NCBI RefSeq assembly: GCF_950295315.1
Contig: NC_080179.1
Coordinates: forward strand, 74,319,261-74,383,260
From: Erinaceus europaeus
Lineage: Eukaryota; Chordata; Mammalia; Eulipotyphla; Erinaceidae
DNA length: 64,000 bases
Direction of reading: 5' to 3'
Below the pieces are notes generated by a model. It searched no databases, had not been told where the DNA came from, and was given only the letters and a program-made list of their open reading frames with translations. How positions within the stretch are numbered: the stretch's first letter is position 1; every line of letters starts with the position of its first letter. Shown here in pieces: positions 20,601-30,582 of this stretch. The translations under genes and the position numbers were made by a program.

Positions 20601-21414
20601 CTTTGCTCATATTCCGGCTGTGAGGCCGGGACTCTGCCCTGGGCAACCCCAGCACTCCTGAGCCCTCAAGCTCGCTTCACGCTCCAATTCAGCAGTAAGA
20701 TCTGTCATTCAGTCCAACTGAGGTATCTGTAAGCAGAGGTGCTGGCCTCTCTCATGGGCAGGGGATTCCTGGTAGTGGGCACCTCATTACTAGGACGACC
20801 TGTCCCCAGGAAGGTCCCTGATGTGGGAGGACTGAGCAGACTTTGTGGAGAGTGCCTTCTTGGCCAGCACCACTCTGCCCACTAGCCCCATCTCCCCTTT
20901 CTGCTTTGTCTGCTTGCCTCTCCTGTCTGAATAAACAGCCTCCTGTGTCTACACCTCCCACCACCCTCAATGGCTTCCAGATGTTCACCACTGCTGCATT
21001 AGGGGAGGCTGCTAACTGCCATTGTTCAGGCCGGCAGGAAACAAAAGAGTTTACAGAAGTTAGGGGGGTGGCTTCCACCAGGTTCTCACACCAGTTAAGC
21101 GATGGAAAAGCCAGCAGCAAAGCCCTGCCAGATGGCACATATGGTCTTTGATCCAAGGGGCTGAGACACATGGGAGCCACATACCAAGGGTGTTAGCTGA
21201 GGGAGGAGAGGCAGGGGTGGGCATGCGGCAGACCCAGCCCAGGGGAAACAATACTTGCAGGCAACAAAGTAGTTGATGCCCTTTCCCTTTCTAGCTTCTG
21301 TTGTGGGCAGAACCTTCTCATGGGTGGTGCTAGGCTGGTAGGAGTCCCAGCACACCTCTTACTTGGGGGCTTGTAGCTGGGGGAGGACTTGGTAACCCCT
21401 GCACACCCTCATCT
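20601..21414. other. Unique DNA, no gene seen
   Basis: The longest frame (20,752-21,180, minus, 142 codons) lacks any domain I recognise. Contains one AATAAA in a GC-rich context near 20,930. Confidence 0.45.
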
Positions 21415-21690
21415 GCAGAACTCGGGTGATACCGTGGAGTGTGCACTGAAGAGAGCATGCAAGGCAAGGACCTGGCTTCAAGCCCCTGGTCCCCACCTGG
21501 GGGGGAGGCACTTCACAAACGATGAAACAGGTTTGTCGAGTATCTCTTGCTCTCCCTCTCCGTCTCTCCTTCTCCCTTTCAATTTCTCTGTCATGTCAAA
21601 TGAAAAAGCACGGGGCGGGGAATACCTGCTGGGGCAGTGGATTTACTGTGTAGTCACCAACCTCCAGTGATAATCCTGTTGGCAATAAAA
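21415..21690 (+). mobile_element. SINE-A with 3' module
   Basis: GGTGATACCGTGGAGTGTGC, GACCTGGCTTCAAGCCCCTG, GTCCCCACCTGGGGGGGAGG, a C/T-rich tract, and module CTGCTGGGGCAGTGG with TGATAATCCTGTTGGCAATA. Confidence 0.8.
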
Positions 21691-21782
21691 TGAGAGAGAG
21701 GGAGAGGGAGAGAGAGAGGGAGAGGAGAGAGAGGGAGAGAGGGAGAGAGAGAGGCAGGAGAGAGAGAGAGGGAGAGAGAACG
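21688..21782. repeat. (GA)n/GGGAGA purine tract
   Basis: About 95 bp of GAGAGAGG, immediately 3' of the SINE tail. Confidence 0.93.
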
Positions 21783-22614
21783 CAAGCTCATTACCACTTT
21801 GGTGGTAGAGATGGAGATGTGGGTAGTCTCAGCCAGTTTTATGAATAAGCAGAATGTCGTCAAGCCATTCCATACCTTGCCAAGGGGAAGAGAGGGCTTA
21901 GGAGCCGTTACGTCAGAAACACTGTTTCTGCTGCTGCCATAGGGTGCACTGCCCCCCCCCCAACCCCACCCTGTGGGTCCCTGATATGACGGGGAGACAT
22001 CCCCTTCCCTGGTCACATTGCACCCATCCCTAAGGCTACAGCCCCCAGATTCCTGGCTGGAGGTTGCCAACAGAGGAAACAGAAGGTGTCCTGGGAACAG
22101 GGAAGCTTTGCTAACGGCCTAGCAGAGCTGAGCTGTTTTCCCCTGAGAACGAAGCTGGAGAGGGTCTCTCTGACTTAGAGACCTGGGCCTGCTCCTAGAC
22201 TCACTTCCTTCTCTTTCTGTTCATCTGAGCCAGCAGGTCAACTGCTTTCAGGGGGTGTCATTGTCCAGGGCATGTGTCCACTCTATTCCGCAGCCTTTGG
22301 CCCTGGGGCCCTGGGGAGGGGGTAGCAGATGGGGAACAGGCGGGCCAAATCTCTTGTGTCTTCCCCAGTGGGTTGAGAAGGAAAGGCCTGGTTGCTGAGA
22401 AGAGAGCTCTGTGAGAGGACTCAGTAGGCTGGGTAGATAAGCTCTGGTGAGCATGAGAATGCCGGGGAAATAGGATGGCTGGTGGGGTGGGGTCCTGGAA
22501 GCAAGGACACAGGAAGGCAAAACACTGCACAGCTGGGGGCATTGGCTGCTGCTTCCCCCAAGACTGACTCACGTGGCCCTTTCTGATTCTTTTTGCTTTC
22601 TTTTCTTTTCTTTT
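21783..22614. other. Unique DNA, no gene seen
   Basis: Includes a C run near 21,951-21,962. No domain in the open frames. Confidence 0.45.
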
Positions 22615-22795
22615 ATTTTTTACCACTAGAGCTTGGTGCCTGTGTGTCTCCATAATTTCTGCGGGTTATTTATTTATTTCTTCTTTCCTTTGCTTTTTGA
22701 TAGGTGGTGAGAGACAGAAAGTGAGAGAAAGACATCTGCAGCACTGTTTCATGGCTCATGGAGCCCCCGCCTATAGGCTGGGACCAGGTCATTTC
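22615..22795 (-). mobile_element. SINE-A, 5' truncated
   Basis: Inverted module (CTAGAGCTTGGTGCCTGTGT), then GATAGGTGGTGAGAGACAGA and ATCTGCAGCACTGTTTCATG. Head missing. Confidence 0.7.
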
Positions 22796-23134
22796 TGATT
22801 CTTTTCTACAGCACGAGGAAGAATCACAGAGTACAGACAACACCAGCACATCAAGAGGAAATTTATTAAGAAATGTGGGCACAGCTTATTATATATATAT
22901 TAAGAAGGCAAGGGAATGAGAGTTACAGCCTTTAACATTCCTGGGGAGACTGAGAGATGGCAGGCTCTAGTGAGGAGAGGAATATCCCAAGGCCAGGCAC
23001 TTCCTGGCCTTTATTTTTTCTTCTAGCTCACCCCTTCTGTTGTCTGTGGTATGCCAGCTTCTATCTGAGTAGACTAGCTGATTCCCCTGTCAACTGCTGT
23101 AGCGGGTCACAGATCTCTTCTACACTGTTGGGCT
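22796..23134. other. Unique DNA, no gene seen
   Basis: A TATATATATA run near 22,890 only. Confidence 0.5.
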
Positions 23135-23383
23135 GGAAGCAGGCTGGTGCAACTACTGCAGTATGGAGAGTTCTCAAACAAATAAAAATGGAAATACCTT
23201 ATGAGCCTGTATATGACTCTCAGGCATATGTCCCAAAGACCTGAGAACACTAATAAAAAAGAATATAGCAAAAAAAAAAAACTGTGCTAATATTACTGTA
23301 TCAATGGAATAAGATCATATGTACATATATAATGCAATGCAAATAAATGCATCACGATATTTACTGGAAAAAAAAGAATATAG

Positions 23384-23520
23384 CAGGGTGGGGAGATAGC
23401 ATAATAGTTATTCAAAAAGACTGTCATGCCTGAGATTCTGAGGTTCAATCCCCAGCACCACCATCATAAGCCGAGTTGAGTAGTACTCTGGTCTTTCTCT
23501 CTCCCATTAAAATAAAACAG
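23384..23520 (+). mobile_element. SINE-D
   Basis: GGTGGGGAGATAGCATAATA, CATGCCTGAGATTCTGAGGT, TTCAATCCCCAGCACCACCA and a CCATTAAAATAAAACAG end, flowing into a TATATATGTA run. Confidence 0.9.
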
Positions 23521-23547
23521 ATTATATATATATGTATATATGTATGT

Positions 23548-23612
23548 ATAATTTATTTTGGATAGAGACAGAAATTAAGGGGGAAGGGAGAGAGAGAGGA
23601 AAAGAGACCCCA
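23548..23612 (-). mobile_element. SINE-A 3' fragment
   Basis: TAATTTATTTTGGATAGAGA and AGGGGGAAGGGAGAGAGAGA, then directly joined head-to-head to a plus-strand SINE-B body. Confidence 0.6.
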
Positions 23613-23798
23613 CCTGCAAGGGGAGTCGCTTCACAGGTGGTGAAGCAGGTCTGTCTCTGTCTCTGTCTTCCCCTCCTCTCTCCATTTCTCTCTATCCTGT
23701 TCAACAACAATGACATCAGTAACAACCACAAGTAACTACAACAATAAAAACAACAAGAGCAACAAAAGGGAATTAATAAATAAATATTAATAAAAATG
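23609..23798 (+). mobile_element. SINE-B, head missing
   Basis: Begins at CCCACCTGCAAGGGGAGTCG and continues through CACAGGTGGTGAAGCAGGTC to CAACAATGACATCAGTAACA and the AGCAACAAAAGGGAATTAAT tail. The tRNA-like head is replaced by an inverted SINE-A piece. Confidence 0.85.
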
Positions 23799-23799
23799 T

Positions 23800-23950
23800 G
23801 GTCTGGGAGGTGGCACAGTGGATAAAGCACTGAGTTCTCAAGCATGAGGTCCCAAGTTCAATCCCCAGCAACACATGTACCAGAGTGATGTCTGGTTCTT
23901 TCTCTCTTCACCTATCTTTCTCATTAATAAATAAATAAAATCTTTAAAAA
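23800..23950 (+). mobile_element. SINE-C, full length
   Basis: Reference-quality copy: TGGTCTGGGAGGTGGCACAG, TGGATAAAGCACTGAGTTCT, CAAGCATGAGGTCCCAAGTT, CAATCCCCAGCAACACATGT and TCATTAATAAATAAATAAAA. Confidence 0.93.
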
Positions 23951-23954
23951 AAAG

Positions 23955-24060
23955 AGAGAGAGAGAGAGAAACAGTTGTTGGTGGCACTGCTTCTCCAATC
24001 ATACAGCTTCTCCCCTTGTAGTTGGGGACTGGAGGCTTGGGACGAGGTCCTTGCACATTA
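23955..24060 (-). mobile_element. SINE-A, truncated
   Basis: GGTGGCACTGCTTCTCCAAT, CTTCTCCCCTTGTAGTTGGG and GACGAGGTCCTTGCACATTA inverted. The head is cut at the join with L1. Confidence 0.7.
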
Positions 24061-24138
24061 TTAAAATATATTCTAAAAAAAGAATATAGTAACACTATTT
24101 GCAAAGGAATCAACCTAAAAGATACCCATCAACAGATT

Positions 24139-24499
24139 TTTTTTTTTGTTTGACTCTGACTGGATGGAATTGCCCTGGGGGACCCCCTGCCTAGGAAGCA
24201 TAGCAGCCCCCCCCCCCCCCCCCCAGACTCAGCCTTTGCTTCCCCATGGTGAAGTTGAGTTGAAATGGCCTGTACATGTCACATTGCCTCCTGACTCATG
24301 TGCTTCCCAGCTGCTTCACACAGCTGCCCTGGGACCTCCCAGTTCCTCTTTGTTTTTTGGAGCAGTGCTTATGTATGGAAGGATGTGGTGTGAAGTCCAG
24401 TTGGTCAGGTGGAGGAGGTCACATTGCCCACAGGCAGTTAATGGAGATTAGAGATGTGGTGCTGGCCTGGAGAGAGAGAGGAGGGAAAAGAGAGGGTCA
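24139..24499. other. Unique DNA with an 18-bp C run
   Basis: C run at ~24,208-24,225. Nothing else recognised. Confidence 0.5.
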
Positions 24500-24775
24500 T
24501 TTGGATGTAGTAATGGTGCCATGAGTGGTTTGGAGGGAAGAGAGGACTGGACCAGGGAGAAAATTAGGGGCAACTATGTACAGATGTGGACAGAGAGTTG
24601 TAGAGATGATGGTTGGCCCATGTCTACAACCTTAGGAGAACTTAGTGGCCTGCAGTGAGGAGATGGGCCATTCAAGACACTGGTGGTGGGAACGGTGTGG
24701 GGAGGTATACTCCTGTGGACATGCAGTTTTGCAAATCCATATTAAATCACTAATAAAATTTAAGGAAAAAAGAGA
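24500..24775 (+). mobile_element. Possible Rep-R-related 3' end
   Basis: Ends GACACTGGTGGTGGGAACGG, TGTGGGGAGGTATACTCCTG and CACTAATAAAATTTAAGG, like the Rep-R terminus, but the upstream part does not align by eye with the other copies. Confidence 0.45.
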
Positions 24776-25629
24776 TGTGGTGCTGGCAGGTGGGGAGGGA
24801 AGTCTCCCAGTCACATGAAAGATGACCAGGTTTTCTGGAAGCTGAATGGGTGACTCACGCTGATCTCACGTTCGAGAGAACCAAAACTAAATCTTGCAGT
24901 GTTGGCATGTCCGTATAGAATTTGCTATGCCACATTGCTGGTGGTAGAATTATTCTTTTCCCATATCTGTGGCCTTGACACGACTTACACTGAAGAGAGA
25001 CCAAGGGGACAGCAAACAGGCCAGACCCATCAGAAGGCCCAGTCAGATTCATTTTGTATTTCTGTCTATGTAGGGTTCCAGCTCTGCACCTCCAGGGCCC
25101 TGGGATAGCATGAGGGGCAGCTGGCTGGGTCCTTGCGCAGAGTGTTGCTTGGTGCTGGCAGGGTGTAGACTATGGCTTTGGGTAAGCGAATCCCTAGCTT
25201 GACTGCCTATTTATGAGAGAAAGACCCTCCTGCTTCATCTTATAATGTTCCTCTGGGGAGTTTGCAGTGAGGGGACAGGGGACCTAGCTAGAGGGCTGTC
25301 ACACCTGGGACAAGCACTGTCCTTCCCTGGTCCTGTTCCCCTTCTCCTGCCTGCTCAGTCGTGGGTCCTGAGCCTCTGCAGTGGGTCAGGGGGTTGCACT
25401 GAGGCTGAGCCCTGGAGGATTTCTCCAGTTCATATTGCCACATCATTCTATCCTCAGGAGAGGAGTCCCTCAGCTCGGGCGGGGCGGGGGGGGGGGGCAA
25501 AGAGCACCGCGTTGTGGCCTGTCGAGTGTCATGAGCCTGTGCGGAATGGGGGTCTGATTAGGGTAGGGCGTCAGGTGTGTGTTGTCAGGTGTAATGGGTC
25601 CCTAAATACAGCTGCTGCCACTACTACTA
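24776..25629. other. Unique DNA, no gene seen
   Basis: A 195-codon frame (25,245-25,832) runs into the TCTCC array and an inverted SINE, so I do not accept it as a gene. A G run sits at ~25,484-25,497. Confidence 0.45.
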
Positions 25630-25978
25630 TTTTCTACCAGGCACTGCCACTGGCACTTGGTGCCTCCATGGCTCCCCCTTTCCTGGAGGTCATTTTCACC
25701 CTCTCTTCTCTTCTCCTCTCCTCTCCTCTCCTCTCCTCTCCTCTCCTCTCCTCTCCTCTCCTCTCCTCTCCTCTCCTCTCCTCTCCTCTCCTTTCCTTTT
25801 TCCTCTTTCTTTTTATTTTGGATAGAGGGTGAGAAACAGGGAGAGAGAGAGAGAGAGAGAAAGGCTCCTGCAGCACAGCTTCACCACTCTTGATATCTTC
25901 CCTTTGCAGGTGGGAACCAGGGGCTTGAACCTGGGTCTTTGAGCATGGTAATATGTACATTCTACTGGATCAACACTT
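25630..25978 (-). mobile_element. SINE-A containing a TCTCC expansion
   Basis: Inverted module (GCACTTGGTGCCTCCATGGC) at 25,640-25,690, then the pentamer array, then the inverted body: CTGCAGCACAGCTTCACCAC, GGGCTTGAACCTGGGTCTTT. The tandem array has grown between module and body. Confidence 0.8.
25711..25793. repeat. (CTCTC)n pentanucleotide array
   Basis: About 16 near-perfect CTCTC units, homopyrimidine, within the inverted SINE. Confidence 0.95.
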
Positions 25979-25987
25979 GGGTATTTT

Positions 25988-26141
25988 CTTTTAAAGATTT
26001 TATTTATTTATTCATGAGAAAGATAGGAGGAGAGAGAGAAAGAACCAGACATCACTCTGGTACATGTACTGCTGGGAATTGAACTCAGGACCTCATGCTT
26101 GAGAGTCCAATGCTTTATCCACTGCGCCACCTCCTGGAACA
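25988..26141 (-). mobile_element. SINE-C with 17-bp TSD
   Basis: Inverted TTTTATTTATTTATTCATGA, ACCAGACATCACTCTGGTAC, CCTCATGCTTGAGAGTCCAA and CACTGCGCCACCTCCTGGA. TSD CAACACTTGGGTATTTT at 25,971-25,987 and 26,142-26,158. It inserted beside the SINE-A head. Confidence 0.95.
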
Positions 26142-26158
26142 CAACACTTGGGTATTTT

Positions 26159-26446
26159 TGAGTAAACGACTTTGGCTTGATTTATATTTTCTTCTGTACA
26201 CTTTTATGCATTCTCACATGTCTTCCAGGGATTATCTATTACTTCCATTTTAATGCCTGTGTTATTTTAATAATGAGAATAAGGCCCTTATTTCTGAAAA
26301 GCAGCGAAACAAGTTATATGCTGAGGTGCTGCCACCCAGCTGGGTACAACACGGACGTGATTTCATTTTCTCTCCTGTGCATTTCATTATTTTATGAGAG
26401 AATAAAGGGAGCCAGCAAGACAAACAAACAAAAAGGGAAAACACCT
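26159..26446. other. Unique DNA
   Basis: No gene or repeat recognised. Confidence 0.5.
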
Positions 26447-26590
26447 TGGGCCTGCCAAATCGCTCACTTAAATAGTGTGCTGCTCTGCTGTGTGCACAGC
26501 CTAGGTGTGAGCCTGGCCTGCACTTCACTGAAGGAAGCTCCAGTGCGGTGGTCTCTTTCACTCTCTCTGCCTTCTCTGTCTCTGTTGAAA
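26447..26590 (+). mobile_element. SINE-E
   Basis: GCCAAATCGCTCACTTAAAT, AGTGTGCTGCTCTGCTGTGT, CTGAAGGAAGCTCCAGTGCG and GTGGTCTCTTTCACTCTCTC. Confidence 0.82.
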
Positions 26591-26727
26591 ACGCAGAATG
26601 TATCTAGCCCTCCCTGCTGATAGCCTCAGTCTATCAGAGAAACAGAGCAGCCCGAGGGATTCCACAGGTGTCCTGTGCTTTTGTTTGTTCGAGGAATGCA
26701 CCTGCATGGACTAACAGGCTCTCGGTT

Positions 26728-26771
26728 CCATCTTGTGGTAATTCACATGCCATCTTGTGGTAATTCACATG
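26728..26771. repeat. 22-bp perfect tandem duplication
   Basis: Two identical adjacent 22-bp units beginning CCATCTTGTGGTAATTCACA, followed by a partial third unit (TGTTGTAATTCACAAATG). Confidence 0.95.
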
Positions 26772-27204
26772 TGTTGTAATTCACAAATGTGTTGAGATCG
26801 TGCCACAGCTGTTGATCTTAATCAAGCCATCTGGTTTTTCCTAACTGGCTAATAGCAGCAGAAACCAGGCCTTCCTGCAAGGCTGTGTGAGGGGAAAGCG
26901 TGTAGCATGCTGTGTCTGGCCTCAGCACACTGTTTCATTCTACTGTGAGGACTTCTAGAGGGGCCCCGAAGGCAGACAGACAGATCTACTGGGGCTCTGT
27001 CTTCAGGGGAGCCCCCCTCCAACTAGAAAAGATGCTGGATATTCCCTGACCTGGGAGCAGATCTCAAAGGCAGGAGGTTGGCAAGGACATGCCAAATGGA
27101 AGGGTGGTCTGTCCCCTGCCACCAGCAATGAGTGGGCATTCAGAGCTAGGGAGGGGTGTCTTATTTCTTAAAAGAACTGAGTCTTAAATATTTTTACATA
27201 TGTA

Positions 27205-27391
27205 TTTATTTATGTGATGGAGACGGAGAGAAATTGAGAGGAGAGGGGGAAATAGAGGAGGGAGAGACACTGGAAGCATTGCTATCGTCACTAATGAAGT
27301 TTTCCGCTTACAGGTGGGGCTCAGGGGCTGAACCTAGAGCCTGGCACACAGTAATATGTGTGCTCTACCAGGTGCACCACCACTTGGCCCC
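27205..27391 (-). mobile_element. SINE-A, diverged
   Basis: Inverted TTTATGTGATGGAGACGGAG, CGTCACTAATGAAGTTTTCC, GCTTACAGGTGGGGCTCAGG and GCTCTACCAGGTGCACCACC. Confidence 0.8.
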
Positions 27392-28894
27392 CAAACTTTA
27401 TATATATATATGCTTAATAGCATGACTCATCTCTGTTCCTATCTGTCTAGTTGGCTATCCACAGGAACAAGAGTTGGGAGGAGCTGCCCTGGGACCACCT
27501 CAGCGAGGAACCACCTGGGAACCTGCACCTTCACCACGGAAATCAGTTAGCTTGTCCAGCCAGGCCCAGACAGTAGGCTTTTCCTGTCCTGTTATACCCA
27601 AGCCTCACTCCAGTCCCTTCCATATCCCTGGAGAGGCCCAGAACCGCAGCAGGTGTAGGGAGGGAGTGGTATGAGGAGAGTGAGGACTGGCCAGGTCTTC
27701 CCCCTACGGAAGGCGTCCAGGCCGGAACAGCTTGAGTGGTTGATACAAGATGCTTCCCTGCGTAGGAAGTTGAGGCTTCAGTACCAGACTGTAATGAACT
27801 GGAATTCTGAGTGTCAGTATTCAGACCTTTTGTGATGCTGAAGAGGCTGAGACCACAAGCCCTTGCTCCCTGAGAGTCCCTTTTGGGCAAGAAGGACAAA
27901 CCCAAGGTGTGACGTGAAGACCCAGAAGGAGAAGAGCATACCCTCTGTCCACTCTGAGGCTAGGTGGCCTCTGAACTAGGAATACCATGCCTCCCCTCTC
28001 GGGGCGCCCTGGCTTAGTCTGAGAGAAAGCTTCCTTCCCAAGCATTTGATGGTGGTCGCAGCGGGCTGTGTGCAGGGCCTGATGGACAGGCACTTGGGAG
28101 TAAACCTCTGGACTGCTCCTTCTTTCTCGGCCTCAAGCTCCTGGGTGGCTCAGGAGTGCTCCTGCTTCTTTCCTTCTGTGCCTGAGTCCCGTTCCGGGGC
28201 ACTTGTGGTCGGCAGACATCTGATAGACCCAGAGTATTTCCGAGCACTTCCAGACAGGGGACCCCGGGGGGCGGTGGGGTGGGCGGTGGACTTGGCCTTC
28301 AAGGCACCTGTTTTTCTTGTCTATGTGATGTCAGGGACACTTGGACAGGGTCTCTAGGAATATGCTGGGACTCTATCAGTGACAAACTCAGCGATGGAAT
28401 GGGGCTGATGGAGGACCCTAGATCACAACTCTGAGCTGTGTCTCCTCCGCTCAGCACATGAATGGGCGACATCAAGGATAACTGCAGCTGACAGGACTGC
28501 TGATGGGACGTGTCCTCTCTGCTGTCCTCTCGGCTGCGTGTGTGTGGATGAAGTGAGGAGGCAGGTGTGTCCTCAGGGGTCCCAGGAGGGAAGCACTGGT
28601 TGAGAAGCAAGAACACGGCTGAGACTGTGGGTGCCAAGTGGCTGTTCCCTCAGTGTGTAGGTGGGCAGGAGGCTCTCCTCACCTTGCTCTGCTAACGGAG
28701 CTCCGCTCACTGAATATTCTCAGCCCCAGCTCCACATGCAGGGTGAGGCACAGGCATTGTCCTTGTGGTTGGATTTAGTAGGTCCTAAATGGCTGCTTTT
28801 CTGGGTAACCCTCACAGTGGCTCCGTGCTGGAGACTCCCTGGAGATCCAGCACGGACTCTTTCTTAGAGTGATCGCTTTCAGAACTTCAGTTGC
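27392..28894. other. 1.5-kb unique block, no gene seen
   Basis: The longest repeat-free stretch in the left half. Overlapping open frames of 60-120 codons on both strands carry no domain. No CpG island: CpGs cluster only weakly near 28,255-28,290. It could hold an exon too diverged to recognise by eye. Confidence 0.4.
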
Positions 28895-29055
28895 TGTGAT
28901 CCGAAATGTGTCACCCCTACCCCACATTCTCATTTTGAAGCCCTAAACTCTACTGTGACTGTACGAGCCAATAGAGCACTCAGACAAGTCATTAAGGTTA
29001 AAAGATGTCATGACCTCACAACTGGAATTTAAGAAGCCAGGATATATAAAGGGAA
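28895..29055 (+). mobile_element. MLT1-like LTR fragment
   Basis: GTTGCTGTGATCCGAAATGT, CATTCTCATTTTGAAGCCCT, ACTGTGACTGTACGAGCC and AAGGTTAAAAGATGTCATGA follow the order of ERVL-MaLR (MLT1) LTRs: the TTGAAG.CCTAA block and the GGTTAA..GA.GTCAT block. Short and old. Confidence 0.6.
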
Positions 29056-29065
29056 AATTAAAAAA

Positions 29066-29270
29066 AATGAAACTTAGACTGTGTGTGATGTATTGCACCA
29101 GAGCAAAGGACTCTGGGGAAGGAGGGCAGGGAGGGGCTGGGGGACATTGATGTCCTGGTATCTGATGGTAGAAAAGGGCCTAAGTAGGGTGTGAGAGTAT
29201 TGTGCAGATAGCTATCGCAGGGAGACGAGAAACTGTATCCACGTGTCAGTAAGTGCCCATTAAGCCCCCA
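29066..29270 (+). mobile_element. L1 3' end
   Basis: GATGTATTGCACCAGAGCAA, AGGACTCTGGGGAAGGAGGG and CTGTATCCACGTGTCAGTAA are the plus-strand form of the L1 3'UTR seen at 46,835 and inverted at 33,275. Confidence 0.7.
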
Positions 29271-29271
29271 G

Positions 29272-30080
29272 TGCCGGGGGCTGGCCCCAGCCACAGTTAT
29301 TAGAGTCCCTGAAGGATGGGGGAGTCAGCGAGAAATGAATGAGCGACACACCAGCTGCAGTAGGCGCAGGAGAGAAGCGCCTGTGCCCTCTGTCTGCAGG
29401 GCTTTACTTTAAAGACTTGTTGCCTGGATCCAGATGACATTATGTATGATGGTCTTCATTAACATCAAGGATACAGCTGATATCACCTAAGACTATTCTT
29501 ATTAACATTAAAAATAACCCCAGGCATCATTATCATCATAGACATTGTTATCATTCTAGACATGTTCTCCTTGAAAGTTTCTTTGGTCTTGAGACAGCCT
29601 GTCCTCCCTTAGGTTTTGACCATCTGTGTGGTGTGGCCAGAATCACTTTAAACATGATTCCCTTTGTTTTAACTATCTGTGTTGGTTAGCATATCTTTTC
29701 TGGGGCTCAGTAACAGCTTTTCTTTTTAACCCATTCTTGGATGGGTCTAACTAAGTAACACTTTTCTAATATCTAGCAAACTGTCGACCTAAAGAAATCT
29801 TCTGCCGTAAAGCAAAGACACACCACGAGGGCTCTCTTCTGGCTCACCTTGGAATATATGAGAGTTCACTAACTTTTGCCTACATCAAAGTTTACTAACT
29901 TCTACCCACTAACCCTCACATTAGCTAAAGAACTCCACAACCTTTATATTCATCATAGATGCCTGCAAAGGAAGGCAGGGGTCTGTAGGTGAAGGTAAGC
30001 ATTAGGGTCTCTTTATAACTAGGTGAAGACCACAGTCTGTCACTCAGACTATAAGCCACCCATAATTCTGGCTTTTGGTC
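29272..30080. other. Candidate LTR-like or unclassified repeat
   Basis: Starts near GTGCCGGGGGCTGGCCCCAG and includes AACATTAAAAATAACCCCAG and ACTATAAGCCACCCATAATT. The base texture (short T/A-rich blocks, a GC-rich start) resembles an LTR, but I see no terminal repeat, TSD or poly(A) signal that settles it. No protein frame. Confidence 0.25.
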
Positions 30081-30237
30081 CGAGTCCAGCTAACTGAGAA
30101 GCTGTAGTGGTGACAAGTAGCTCTTTTCCTGGAAGCCTCAGTGGGGACAGCAGCTTCTGCTCCTGGGCCAGTTTTGGTCTTGTTACCCTCACTGCCAGAA
30201 TTGCTGTCACTATGTGCTTCCCCTGGGGATCTCTTTC

Positions 30238-30244
30238 TTTCTTC

Positions 30245-30290
<46 letters not shown>
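30238..30290. repeat. (TTTC)n microsatellite in a SINE tail
   Basis: About 13 CTTT units between the left TSD and the poly-T end of the inverted SINE-B, i.e. an expanded poly-A tail. Confidence 0.95.
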
Positions 30291-30291
<1 letters not shown>

Positions 30292-30304
30292 GTCGTTTTT
30301 CTCT

Positions 30305-30582
30305 TTTTTAAAAAAAATATTTATTTATTCCCTTTTGTTGCTGTTGTTGTCTTTATTGTTGTAGTTATTATTGATGTCGTTGTTGTTGGATAGGACAGAG
30401 AGAAATGGAGAGAGGAGGGAAAGACAGAGAGGGGGAGAGAAAGACAGACACCTGCAGACCTGCCTCACCACCTGTGAAGAGACTCCCCTGCAGGTGGGGA
30501 GCCGGGGGCTCGAACCACGATCCTTACACAGGTCCTTGCGCTTTGTGCCACGTGCGCTTAACCCGCTGCCGACTCCCCGGGT
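30305..30582 (-). mobile_element. SINE-B with TSD
   Basis: Inverted full body: GTTGTAGTTATTATTGATGT, ACTCCCCTGCAGGTGGGGAG, CCGGGGGCTCGAACCACGAT, GTGCGCTTAACCCGCTGC. GATCTCTTTCT occurs at ~30,226 and ~30,583, the probable TSD. A few head bases are deleted. Confidence 0.9.

Larger units (their letters stand above)
23135..24138 (+). mobile_element. Old L1 fragment, interrupted
   Basis: Two pieces of an L1 ORF2 C-terminal region: 23,135-23,267 (TGGTGCAACTACTGCAGTAT, CAGGCATATGTCCCAAAGAC) and 24,074-24,138 (TATAGTAACACTATTTGCAA, GATACCCATCAACAGA). The sequence AAAAAAGAATATAG is present at each join, so the intervening SINEs are later arrivals. Confidence 0.75.

Noticed and set aside
25245..25832. 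195-codon plus-strand frame
   Set aside because: It spans unique DNA, a TCTCC array and an inverted SINE, with no domain.
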